This document shows, in pieces, positions 34,285 through 42,757 of a DNA stretch of 64,000 nucleotides. The stretch comes from Paenibacillus sp. H1-7 (GTDB lineage Bacteria > Bacillota > Bacilli > Paenibacillales > NBRC-103111), in NCBI RefSeq assembly GCF_022354825.1, contig NZ_CP031168.1:4031501-4095500 (forward strand), given 5' to 3'. A program made the translations under genes and the position numbers. Every line of letters starts with the position of its first letter. The stretch's first letter is position 1. The notes below the pieces were generated by a model that saw only the letters and a program-made list of their open reading frames with translations, had not been told where the DNA came from and did not search any database.

Positions 34285-35496
34285 TTGATACGATTCGAAA
34301 ATGTCAAAAAGACGTATGAAGATGGCTATGTAGCACTCAAGAACATCGATCTTGAATTCAAGGAAGGGGAGCTCACCGTCCTGATCGGACCGAGCGGCTG
34401 CGGGAAAACGACCTTAATGAAGCTGATCAACCGGCTGAACAATCCGAGCTCGGGCAAGGTATCCATCCGCGGCAAGGATTTATCCCAGATAGACCCGGTC
34501 GAGCTAAGGCGCAGCATCGGTTATGTCATTCAGAACATCGGCTTGTTCCCGCACATGACGATTGCAGCCAATGTGGCCGTAGTGCCTCGGCTGCTTCATT
34601 GGGATAAGGCTCGCATCGATAGCAGAATAGATGAGCTGCTGAGGCTGGTTAACCTGGAACCGGACACGTACCGTAACCGCTATCCTGCAGAGCTGAGCGG
34701 AGGGCAGCAGCAGCGGATCGGCATCATTCGCGCGCTGGCGGCAAATCCGGAAATTATTTTGCTCGATGAGCCCTTCAGCGCATTGGACCCGATCAGCCGT
34801 GAGCAGCTGCAGGAAGAGCTAGTTAGGCTGCAGCAGGAATTGAAGCAGACGATAGTGTTCGTCACGCACGATATGGATGAAGCGTTGAAAATAGCGGACA
34901 CCATCGTATTGATGAAAGATGGCGAAGTCGTACAAATGGGGCGGCCGGAGCAAATATTGCGCCACCCTGCCAACGATTTCGTGAAGAGCTTCATTGGCGA
35001 GAAACGACTGCAAACAGAGTCGCCGGGAGAACTGTTAACCGTGGACGATGTCATGAACGAGAACGCGGTAACGGCATTCCCTACCCGAGGGATGGCGGAA
35101 GCCATTAAGCTGATGGAGAAGCGCAAGGTCGATTCGTTGATCGTCGTGGACCGTCAATCGAAGCTGCTAGGCTTTGCAACGATATTCCGGGTGCTGGACC
35201 GTTACAGGGAAGAAAACACGACGCTTGCGGATGTAATGAAGCCTTTCGAGCATGTGGTTGAATCGGGAACACCGCTGGCAACAGCGATAGCGCTGATGAA
35301 TGATTATTCACTTCCTTATGTCCCGGTTATTCGCGGGGGACGTTTTGCCGGTCTGATAACCAAAGGAAGCATCGTAAGACATTTGGCGGAAGTATATACT
35401 CCTGTGGAAGCAGAGCCGCATAACACGGAAGAACGGACGGTCGAAGCTCTTAATGATGCCGTTCCTGAGGCAGTGAAAGGCGGGGGAGCGGTATGA
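34285..35496 (+). CDS. Osmoprotectant (glycine betaine/choline/carnitine) ABC transporter ATP-binding protein with CBS domains
   Basis: A 403-residue ATPase of the OpuBA/OpuCA type. VLIGPSGCGKTTLMKLI (residues ~31-47) is Walker A, ELSGGQQQRIGIIRAL the signature, EIILLDEPFSALDP Walker B and D-loop; tandem CBS domains occupy ~255-375 and would sense ionic strength or nucleotides in known relatives. Start TTG 34285 follows AAGGAG by 9 nt; the in-frame ATG 34228 has no ribosome binding site. It is the first of four genes ordered ATPase, permease, binding protein, permease, the OpuB/OpuC layout. Confidence 0.9.
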   Translation: MIRFENVKKTYEDGYVALKNIDLEFKEGELTVLIGPSGCGKTTLMKLINRLNNPSSGKVSIRGKDLSQIDPVELRRSIGYVIQNIGLFPHMTIAANVAVVPRLLHWDKARIDSRIDELLRLVNLEPDTYRNRYPAELSGGQQQRIGIIRALAANPEIILLDEPFSALDPISREQLQEELVRLQQELKQTIVFVTHDMDEALKIADTIVLMKDGEVVQMGRPEQILRHPANDFVKSFIGEKRLQTESPGELLTVDDVMNENAVTAFPTRGMAEAIKLMEKRKVDSLIVVDRQSKLLGFATIFRVLDRYREENTTLADVMKPFEHVVESGTPLATAIALMNDYSLPYVPVIRGGRFAGLITKGSIVRHLAEVYTPVEAEPHNTEERTVEALNDAVPEAVKGGGAV

Positions 35497-36173
35497 TCGG
35501 AGAATACTTCGAATTTGTAGCCGGCCGGCAGGCCGATATCCTGCGTGCTCTTCAAGAGCATCTGATTATTTCTTTCGTTTCGGTACTGATCGGAGCCATC
35601 ATTGCCATCCCTGTCGGTATATGGTTGGCGGGAAATCGCATACGCGTGGTGAACAGCCTGGTATTTGTTATCGCCAATATTTTGCAAACGATCCCGAGCC
35701 TCGCTCTTCTCGCGATTCTGATCCCTTTACTGGGCGTTGGCAGAGTTCCCGCCATCTTCGCTTTGTTCCTGTATTCGTTGATGCCGATTCTGCGCAACAC
35801 GTATTCCGGGTTCCAGTCGGTCGACCCGAATTTGATCGAAGCAGCCAAAGGAATGGGGTACAGCAAGCAGCAGACGCTGCTGCAAATTCAACTGCCGCAG
35901 GCTTTGCCTTACATTATGTCGGGCATTCGTGTCACCACCGTGTACATTATCAGCTGGGCGACTTTGGCTACGCTGATCGGTGCCGGCGGCTTGGGCCAGC
36001 TTATTTTTGCCGGGATGGGTACGAATAAGAAGGAGCTCATATTCACAGGAGCCATTTTGGCCGTATTGCTGGCATTAATTACGGATTTTCTACTGAACCT
36101 TGCCGAGAAAAAGGTGACCGCACGCGCAAACCCAGCGGCTATGGCGTCAACCGGAAACCGGGGTGGTCATTGA
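35493..36173 (+). CDS. Osmoprotectant ABC transporter permease (OpuBB-like)
   Basis: A 226-residue permease with ~5-6 helices. ILQTIPSLALLAILIPLLGVG (split: ILQTIPSLAL, LAILIPLLGVG), FLYSLMPILRNTYSG and EAAKGMGYSKQQTLLQIQL (the EAA loop, ~115-133) are typical of OpuBB/OpuCB. It begins 4 bp inside the ATPase gene (ATGA overlap) and ends in a TGATG overlap with the binding protein gene, so the operon is tightly coupled. Confidence 0.9.
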   Translation: MIGEYFEFVAGRQADILRALQEHLIISFVSVLIGAIIAIPVGIWLAGNRIRVVNSLVFVIANILQTIPSLALLAILIPLLGVGRVPAIFALFLYSLMPILRNTYSGFQSVDPNLIEAAKGMGYSKQQTLLQIQLPQALPYIMSGIRVTTVYIISWATLATLIGAGGLGQLIFAGMGTNKKELIFTGAILAVLLALITDFLLNLAEKKVTARANPAAMASTGNRGGH

Positions 36174-37069
36174 TGAAGCGCACACGGCGAATGGGCTTGC
36201 TGCTGGCAGCTGCAATCGGTTGGACGGCCGTGTTAAGCGGCTGCGGTACCGGTGATAAGATCATTATCGGCACGCAAACGTATTCCGAGCCCAAAATCCT
36301 CGCGCAAATGCATAAGCTGCTCATTGAGGACCGGACGGATTTGAAGGTCGACGTACTTCCGGATTTGGCCTCCAGTACCGTAGTTCTGCAAGCGATGAAA
36401 AGCAACGACGTGCAGATGGCGATTTTGTACACGGGCATGATATTCGATAACTATTTCCCGATTGAGCCGACAAAAGATCGCGCCAGCGTCCTGAAGCAGG
36501 CCAAGGAAGGGTTTGACAAGCATTTCGGCATGCAATGGCTCGATCCGTACGGCTTTGAGAATACGTATGCTTTTACCGTGAGGGACGATGTGGCGAAGCA
36601 AAACAATTTGAATGCGATATCCGATGTCGCACCTACGGCTGGTAATATGACGCTTGGCGTCGATACGACCTGGCTTGAGAGGCAAAACGACGGTTATCCG
36701 GCGTTTCAGAAGCACTACGGCATCACATTCGGCAAGACGCTTCCGATGGAGGTCGCGCTCGTATACAAGGCGGTTGCGAGTAAAAACGTCGATATAGTGC
36801 TCGCTTATTCCACCGATCCGCGCATCAAGGAATACAGCCTGAAGTCGTTGAAGGACGACAAGCAGTTCTTCCCTCCGTACGATGCTTCGCCGGTTATCCG
36901 CAAAGATATTCTCGCCAAGCATCCGGAGCTGAATGAAATCATGAACCTGCTGACAGGCAAAATCGACGTGAACACGATGATCGAGCTGAATTACGAAGTG
37001 GACGTCAATAAGCGGAATGAGAGAAAGGTCGCGGAGGAGTATTTGAAAAAGGTCGGTCTTCTCAAATAA
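36173..37069 (+). CDS. Osmoprotectant-binding lipoprotein (OpuBC/OsmX-like)
   Basis: A 298-residue lipoprotein with lipobox VLSGC (Cys24). IIIGTQTYSEPKILAQM (~30-46) and MAILYTGMIFDNYF (~83-96) are conserved in QAT-family osmolyte receptors, and LAYSTDPRIKEYSLKSLKDD (~209-228) lies where the aromatic ligand box is completed. ATG 36173 overlaps the permease stop codon. Ligand within betaine, choline, carnitine or related compounds cannot be assigned by eye. Confidence 0.9.
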   Translation: MKRTRRMGLLLAAAIGWTAVLSGCGTGDKIIIGTQTYSEPKILAQMHKLLIEDRTDLKVDVLPDLASSTVVLQAMKSNDVQMAILYTGMIFDNYFPIEPTKDRASVLKQAKEGFDKHFGMQWLDPYGFENTYAFTVRDDVAKQNNLNAISDVAPTAGNMTLGVDTTWLERQNDGYPAFQKHYGITFGKTLPMEVALVYKAVASKNVDIVLAYSTDPRIKEYSLKSLKDDKQFFPPYDASPVIRKDILAKHPELNEIMNLLTGKIDVNTMIELNYEVDVNKRNERKVAEEYLKKVGLLK

Positions 37070-37091
37070 TTGGATTCCGGAGGTGATACTA

Positions 37092-37724
37092 TTGGCGTTA
37101 TTTTTCCGATATGTAGGAGAAAACTGGACGTATTTACTGGAGCTTGCTTACCAGCATATCCTGATGGTGATTCTTGGCTTACTGCTGGCTTTGGTGGTTG
37201 GGGTGCCGTTGGGACTTGTAGCGGCGCGGGTTCCCAAGCTCACTAACCTCATTTTGATGCTCGCCAACATCATACAAGTATTTCCGAGCATGGCTTTGCT
37301 CGTATTGTTAATGATTGCGTTCGGACTCGGCTTTACAACCGTTGTCGTAGGGCTGTTCCTGTATTCACTGCTCCCTGTTATCCGCAACACCTATGTCGGA
37401 CTTACCCAGGTGAATCCGGCGATTACGGAAGCGGGGAGAGGGGTCGGAATGAGCACGTCGCAGCTCTTGTTCAAGGTACAGCTGCCTCTTGCGCTGCCGT
37501 TCATTTTCACGGGAATCCGGGTCGCTGCCGTCATTGCTATCGGGGTGGCTACCATTGCTCCGCTGGTGGGAGGCGAAGGACTTGGCCGCGAAATTTATGC
37601 AGGCATTAACATGGATAATCCGGCAAGGCTTTATGCCGGCGCAATCCCGGCGGCTCTGCTTGCCCTGCTGGCGGATATGCTGCTCGGCGTGCTGCAAGGG
37701 AAAGTAAGCAGAGGAAGGGCATAA
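37092..37724 (+). CDS. Osmoprotectant ABC transporter permease (OpuBD-like)
   Basis: A 210-residue permease, the second channel subunit of the operon. NIIQVFPSMALLVLLMIAFG, FLYSLLPVIRNTYVGL and EAGRGVGMSTSQLLFKVQLP (~117-136, EAA loop) parallel the first permease. TTG 37092 is chosen because GGAGG lies 8 nt upstream; GTG 37083 overlaps that ribosome binding site. Confidence 0.9.
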   Translation: MALFFRYVGENWTYLLELAYQHILMVILGLLLALVVGVPLGLVAARVPKLTNLILMLANIIQVFPSMALLVLLMIAFGLGFTTVVVGLFLYSLLPVIRNTYVGLTQVNPAITEAGRGVGMSTSQLLFKVQLPLALPFIFTGIRVAAVIAIGVATIAPLVGGEGLGREIYAGINMDNPARLYAGAIPAALLALLADMLLGVLQGKVSRGRA

Positions 37725-37766
37725 GCGACATGTTCTTGAGGACCTGAGTTACGACGGTGTAACGTA

Positions 37767-37826
37767 ACCAGGTTGCTGCTGGATGAACCGTTATCCGGAA
37801 TCGATCCTCTCTCGAGAAACAGATTG
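37767..37826 (+). pseudogene. ABC-ATPase Walker B fragment
   Basis: A short frame encodes RLLLDEPLSGIDPLSRNRL, a near-consensus ABC-ATPase Walker B and D-loop. Nothing before or after it reads as ATPase, so it is a decayed remnant. It lies just after the osmoprotectant operon, whose ATPase has the similar LLDEPFSALDPISRE, but the codons differ widely from that gene. Confidence 0.5.
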
Positions 37827-37902
37827 CGCAAGCGCGGGACTTACAAGCAAGTTCCATGGTCGATATGGAATGGATCGTTCTGCATTGTCGATCTCCATTG
37901 CA

Positions 37903-37957
37903 AAAAAACCGACATCCCATGCCGATTGACTGGCAATGGAATGTCGGCTTTTTGCCG
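37903..37957. terminator. Bidirectional terminator
   Basis: AAAAACCGACATCCCATGCC pairs with GGCAATGGAATGTCGG and a T-run, with internal mismatches, at the 3' end of mqnD (-) and beyond the osmoprotectant operon (+). Confidence 0.8.
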
Positions 37958-37970
37958 TTAAGCAGCGGTA

Positions 37971-38813
37971 TTACGACCGCAGCAGCGAGAGATCAAACTC
38001 GGGAACAAGGCCTTCCTGAGAAGCGCGATGAAGCAGTGCGGTTACAGCGGCATAGCCGTCCTCACCCAAATTCCCCGTGAATTTGTTCACGTACAGATCA
38101 ATGTGCGCCTGCGCCACCTCGGGAGACAGCTCTTGAGCATGGCTCATCACATAGGGTCTCGATAGCTCCGGATGTGCCCATGCATACTCAACGGATGCGC
38201 GAGTCCATTCAGCCAGAGAGGCCAAATCCATGGAACGGCGGGCGATAATGGCGCCGAGCGGGATCGGCAGTCCGGTGTCGCTCTCCCACCAGCTTCCCAT
38301 ATCGGCCAACAGCGTCAGCCCGTAGGAAGGATAAGTGAAGCGGGCTTCATGGATAACAAGCCCTGCATCGATGATACCGTCGCGAACGGCGGGCATAATT
38401 TCGTGAAAAGGCATCACGACAATTTCGCCGACTCCGCCCGGAACGTTCTGAGCAGCCCAAAGGCGGAACAACAGGTAAGCGGTGGACCGTTCGCTCGGCA
38501 CCGCAACGCGGCGGCCGCTGAGCACGGAAGGGTCGCTCGTTGCCGTCAAACGGCCCGACGTAAGGACGAGCGGGCCGCAGCCGCGACCCAGCGCACCGCC
38601 GCAAGGCAGCAGCGCATAGTCTTGTAATACCCATGGCAATGCGGCATAAGAGATTTTGAGCACTTCCGGTCCGGTGCCGGATGCTGCCCAGTTGTTCGTG
38701 ATGTCGATATCGGCATACGTAACCTCAAGCTCAGGTGCGCCGGGAATCAGCCCGTGAACCCAAGCGTGAAAGACGAACGTGTCATTAGGACAAGGTGAAA
38801 AGGCAATCTTCAT
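37971..38813 (-). CDS. mqnD: 1,4-dihydroxy-6-naphthoate synthase
   Basis: A 280-residue periplasmic-binding-protein-like enzyme of the futalosine menaquinone route. IAFSPCPNDTFVFHAWVHG (residues ~3-21) is the diagnostic N-terminus; KISYAALPWVLQDYALLPCG, VIHEARFTY with the active-site His, and MGSWWESDTGLPIPLGAI match the family. It converts cyclic de-hypoxanthine futalosine to 1,4-dihydroxy-6-naphthoate. ATG 38813 has AGGAGG 7 nt upstream and overlaps the mqnB stop codon (ATGA). Confidence 0.95.
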   Translation of the reverse strand: MKIAFSPCPNDTFVFHAWVHGLIPGAPELEVTYADIDITNNWAASGTGPEVLKISYAALPWVLQDYALLPCGGALGRGCGPLVLTSGRLTATSDPSVLSGRRVAVPSERSTAYLLFRLWAAQNVPGGVGEIVVMPFHEIMPAVRDGIIDAGLVIHEARFTYPSYGLTLLADMGSWWESDTGLPIPLGAIIARRSMDLASLAEWTRASVEYAWAHPELSRPYVMSHAQELSPEVAQAHIDLYVNKFTGNLGEDGYAAVTALLHRASQEGLVPEFDLSLLRS

Positions 38814-39469
38814 TTCAATACCTCCTGTAGTACGGTACCGGCCGCTTCCAATGCGGCCAAAGCATCCCCGATACGCCATGCCGACCGATCTCTCGGTCCA
38901 ACGGCGTTCGAGATAGCGCGCAGCTCCAATACGGGCAAGCCGTATTCCTGGGCTGCGCTCGCTGCGCCGAAGCCTTCCATCGCTTCGGCAGCGGCTCCGG
39001 GCACGCGCTCGGCTAGCGCGGCCGCCGTAGCAGCGGACCCTGTCACCGTGGACAGGGTGAGCACCGGCCCCAGCTGCGCGGGGATCCCCGCAGCAGCGAG
39101 CGCATCCGCCAGCCGCTTCGCCCGGCTGGCGTCAACGGGCACCCTGGACGAGCCGAAGCCGAGCTCGTCCAGGGTGGAGAAGCCCTCAGGCGTCTCGGCG
39201 CCGAGGTCGGCGGCGATGATATCGCTCGCTACGACGAGCGAGCCGACTTCCGCCCTACCGCTGAAGCCGCCTGCGATGCCGGCGACGACGACAAGATCGT
39301 AGCGCGCGGCAGCCAGCGCTTTCGTCGTGCGGATGGCCGACGTCACCGGCCCCACGCCTGCGGCGATAACCTCAAACCGGGGGTTATCGGCAAGCCCGCG
39401 CTGCACGGCGTCTCTTTCGGCGGAGACCGCGGTTACTACGAGGACTTTCAGCTCCTGCGGTTCTTTCAT
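38810..39469 (-). CDS. mqnB: Futalosine hydrolase
   Basis: A 219-residue member of the nucleoside phosphorylase/MTA nucleosidase fold. VLVVTAVSAERDAV (~9-22), AAGVGPVTSAIRTTKAL (~36-52), VVVAGIAGGFSG (~61-72) and AAEAMEGFGAASAA (~165-178) match MqnB, which releases hypoxanthine from futalosine. ATG 39469 follows AAGGAG by 9 nt. It is translationally coupled to mqnD. Codon usage is unusually GC-rich (many GCG/GCC) compared with neighbours. Other mqn genes are not in this window. Confidence 0.9.
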   Translation of the reverse strand: MKEPQELKVLVVTAVSAERDAVQRGLADNPRFEVIAAGVGPVTSAIRTTKALAAARYDLVVVAGIAGGFSGRAEVGSLVVASDIIAADLGAETPEGFSTLDELGFGSSRVPVDASRAKRLADALAAAGIPAQLGPVLTLSTVTGSAATAAALAERVPGAAAEAMEGFGAASAAQEYGLPVLELRAISNAVGPRDRSAWRIGDALAALEAAGTVLQEVLK

Positions 39470-39656
39470 TAGAATGATCTCCTTCATTGAATCAATATAG
39501 GCAACCTTCATGACCAGGTAATAGAAATAATAAGCATAAAGAAAATTATAGTACACTTTGCGGAAATTGCAAAGAAACACGCGAGTGATGAGCTGCTGTT
39601 CATAAGGAATGCAGTTCACAATTTGAAGCTTGTCGCGGCTAGGAGGCTGTGGTAAT

Positions 39657-39743
39657 ATGGATAAAATTTACTTTTCGAACCTTGTCCTTATGAATTCTGC
39701 CAGGGATACGGATCTGGATGGTAGAGGGGGAGTTTTGCTATGA
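39657..39743 (+). CDS. Possible 28-residue leader ORF upstream of the GNAT gene
   Basis: ATG 39657 has a good AGGAGG 10 nt upstream and opens a 28-codon frame (MDKIYFSNLVLMNSARD...) whose TGA overlaps the next start codon as ATGA. This arrangement permits translational coupling with the GNAT gene. No homology is recognised, and it could be a chance ORF or a decayed gene start. Confidence 0.3.
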   Translation: MDKIYFSNLVLMNSARDTDLDGRGGVLL

Positions 39744-40609
39744 AGTCGACTGTATACACCCGCGCGGCCGATTTTCTTGCTGCTGCCGGAGCATTCCTGG
39801 AACAAAACGAAGCAGCGAACAATTTATTGCTTGGGTTATCGAATATTTTGGTGCAAAAGGAGCAAAGAGGCGAATCGACAGCCGGAAACCTTTTGTATAC
39901 CGTGGAAAGCGGCAGCGGAACCCCGATTATGGCCATTCTTTTAAACAGCAAAAATTTAATATTGTACTGTTACGGAGACGATGCGGATACCGAAGCAGCC
40001 GTCAAAATGGCAATAGCCGACATCCGGCAGCGTGGATTGGAGGTTCCGGGCGTTGTCGGGCCGGTTGACGCCGCACGCTCATTGGCGCTGGAGTGGGCAG
40101 CACAGATGCAGCTGGAGCCGTATGTCCGGATGAATCAGAGAATATACCTGTTGGATCGAGTGAATGAGATTCCCTATGCCCCTGGGAGGTTAAGACAGGC
40201 CGGCATGCAAGACCATGAGACGGCGGCAAGCTGGATGTACGACTTTGCGGAATCGGTTAACGAGAACATGTCACGTCAGGAAGCGGCTAACAAAGCTCTC
40301 GAGTGCTTGAGGGACGGTTCGTTATATATGTGGCAGGACGACAACGGGATTCCGGTGAGCATGACAAGAAAAACAAGACCGACCCGTAACGGAATCGTCC
40401 TTAGCTTTGTTTACACTCCGCCGGAGTGGAGAGGGAAAGGCTATGCATCTTCGTGCGTGGCTTCATTAAGTCATCTTCTGCTGGATGAAGGCTACCGGTA
40501 TTGCAGCCTGTATACCGATTTGGCGAATCCGACCTCCAATCATATTTATTCCGTGATCGGATATCGTCCCGTCCTGGATTCCGTTTTGTATCGATTCAAC
40601 AGATTGTAA
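39740..40609 (+). CDS. GNAT family N-acetyltransferase
   Basis: A 289-residue acetyltransferase with an N-terminal extension (~1-130) and a C-terminal GNAT core. LSFVYTPPEWRGKGYASSCV (~220-239) contains the acetyl-CoA-binding R/Q-x-x-G-x-G/A loop (RGKGYA), and YCSLYTDLANPTSNHIYSVI (~254-273) with the final GYRPV is the typical end. Substrate unknown. ATG 39740 follows GAGGGGGAG by ~8 nt. Confidence 0.85.
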   Translation: MKSTVYTRAADFLAAAGAFLEQNEAANNLLLGLSNILVQKEQRGESTAGNLLYTVESGSGTPIMAILLNSKNLILYCYGDDADTEAAVKMAIADIRQRGLEVPGVVGPVDAARSLALEWAAQMQLEPYVRMNQRIYLLDRVNEIPYAPGRLRQAGMQDHETAASWMYDFAESVNENMSRQEAANKALECLRDGSLYMWQDDNGIPVSMTRKTRPTRNGIVLSFVYTPPEWRGKGYASSCVASLSHLLLDEGYRYCSLYTDLANPTSNHIYSVIGYRPVLDSVLYRFNRL

Positions 40610-40647
40610 GGGATCGGTAATCGTTTTTTTTTTGGGGGAAAGGAGCG

Positions 40648-41122
40648 ATGGGGTATCGAAATTCGACGTGCGGATCCTGCAGAAGCCGGGCTCTTAAGCG
40701 ATATAGCTTTCAAGTCCAAATCGTATTGGCATTATGATGCCATCTATATGCTAGCTGCTAAGGAGCATCTGGTTGTGACGGAGCAGCAGGTCAAAGAGGA
40801 CGCAGTATATGTTATTGAGGACCGCGGCGTAATTCGCGGTTTCTATTATTTTCGATCGATCGGGTGCGAGGCGGAATTAAAATGGCTGTTCGTTAGTCCC
40901 GAATGGATCGGACTTGGACTAGGTAAGCTTCTATGGGAGCACCTGCTGGAAACGGTTAAGAAGGCTGGAATATCGCGATTTCGAATCGTAAGTGATCCGA
41001 ATGCGGAAGCTTTTTACAGGAAACTAGGCGCTAAGCGAATAGGGTGGGAACCGTCCAGCGCCGATTCTAATTTGCGGCTTCCTTTGCTTGAATTCACATT
41101 GGATAATTCCGATGCAAGCTGA
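40648..41122 (+). CDS. GNAT family N-acetyltransferase with disrupted start
   Basis: The main frame encodes IEIRRADPAEAGLLSDIAFKSKSYW, quoted in parts (IEIRRADPAEAG; IAFKSKSYWHYD), a typical GNAT N-terminus, then LKWLFVSPEWIGLGLGKLLW with the acetyl-CoA loop and FYRKLGAKRIGWE. This frame has no ATG/GTG/TTG before IEIRRA; ATG 40648, after AAAGGAG, is one base out of frame. Removing one G from the GGGG following AT would give M-G-I-E-I-R-R. The first in-frame ATG, 40748, would delete the first strand and helix. So either the start is an unusual codon or there is a 1-base insertion. Function otherwise unassigned. Confidence 0.6.
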
Positions 41123-41210
41123 AGCGTTGGTGGGCGCAACCCACTCGATTGATTGGCGAATCCGTAAGCAACAGTTTTTTTCTTGAAAAACTATCTTTAG
41201 GAGGCCGGAC

Positions 41211-42140
41211 ATGCTGCCAATGGAAATCGAAGGTGAACGGTTGAAAGAACAAATTCACTTGCTCCAAGGGAAGAATTGTCAATTAACATTAATAGACAAG
41301 GGATACTCCAGCGATCGCAAGTATAGAGTGAGTCTTAGTGAACAGCATTTTCTGCTGCGGGTTTTTGCTGCCAAGAGCTCCGAAAGCAAGCGGCGAGAAT
41401 ACGACGTATTGGCCATGATGGAGGAATATGGAGTAAGGTGCTCCAAGCCTTTGGAATTCGGACAGCTGCCGGAAGCTGAGATCGGTTACATGCTGCTCTC
41501 ATATGTAGAAGGTGTTGATGCATCGGAGGAGCTGCCCCGTTATTCGGATAGCGTGCAATATCAAATCGGGCTCGAGGCGGGCAAGGAGCTGTGGAAGATG
41601 CATCAGCTGCAGGCTCCTCGGCACGCACCGGATTGGTATGAAAGCAAAGTTTCCAAATACCGGCGCTATAGCGAACAATATAAAGCGTGCGGCGTAAGGA
41701 TCAGAGATGATCATAAAATGATTACTTTTATTGACGAGCATCTGGAGATTATGAAAAACCGGCCTAATTCGTTTCAGCACGATGATTTTCACCTTAGCAA
41801 TATTATTGTGAAAGAGGGCCGGCTTGCAGGCGTTATTGACTTCAATCGTTACGACTGGGGAGATCCGGTGCACGAATTTTTGAAAATCGGGATGTTCAGC
41901 AAGGAAGTCAGCGTACCTTTTTCTATTGGACAAATTCATGGATACTTTGAGGGAAAACAACCTGATGATATGTTCTGGAAGCTGTATTCCTTGTATACCG
42001 CTATGACGGTGATTTCGTCCGTTGTCTGGATTTTGAAGGTGAAGCCGGACGAGACCAAGCAAATGCTCAATCGCTTGTATGGCGTACTGGATGACCATGA
42101 CTACTTTGAGATGGTGAAGCCGCGGTGGTATCGCGATTGA
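41211..42140 (+). CDS. Aminoglycoside phosphotransferase family kinase (APH-like)
   Basis: A 309-residue eukaryotic-like kinase. HFLLRVFA (~45-52) contains the N-lobe strand, NSFQHDDFHLSNIIV (~183-197) is the catalytic loop (H-x-D-x-x-x-x-N) and GVIDFNRYDWGDPVHEF (~204-220) provides the Mg-binding Asp. Such proteins phosphorylate aminoglycosides, choline or other small molecules; resistance cannot be inferred. ATG 41211 (TAGGAGG six nt upstream) is used. It is intact, unlike the APH-like pseudogene at 757. Confidence 0.8.
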   Translation: MLPMEIEGERLKEQIHLLQGKNCQLTLIDKGYSSDRKYRVSLSEQHFLLRVFAAKSSESKRREYDVLAMMEEYGVRCSKPLEFGQLPEAEIGYMLLSYVEGVDASEELPRYSDSVQYQIGLEAGKELWKMHQLQAPRHAPDWYESKVSKYRRYSEQYKACGVRIRDDHKMITFIDEHLEIMKNRPNSFQHDDFHLSNIIVKEGRLAGVIDFNRYDWGDPVHEFLKIGMFSKEVSVPFSIGQIHGYFEGKQPDDMFWKLYSLYTAMTVISSVVWILKVKPDETKQMLNRLYGVLDDHDYFEMVKPRWYRD

Positions 42141-42241
42141 TATATGCGCTTTGTTGTCGCTTGGGAGAAACGGGGGTGCTGAATGAGATTATCGGCGATG
42201 GCTGCGGCGGCTCCCACCCTCTACCACACGATATGATATGA

Positions 42242-42667
<426 letters not shown>

Positions 42668-42757
42668 AAATTGAAGTTGAAGCCATAGTAAGATCGGGTT
42701 CGTAAGCGAATGATGCCTGCTGCAGCAAGTATGGCGGGTAAGGAAAAGGATGATGAC

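Noticed and set aside
36233-36922. 229-codon minus-strand frame
   Set aside because: Antisense of the osmoprotectant-binding lipoprotein gene; typical shadow frame in GC-rich coding DNA.
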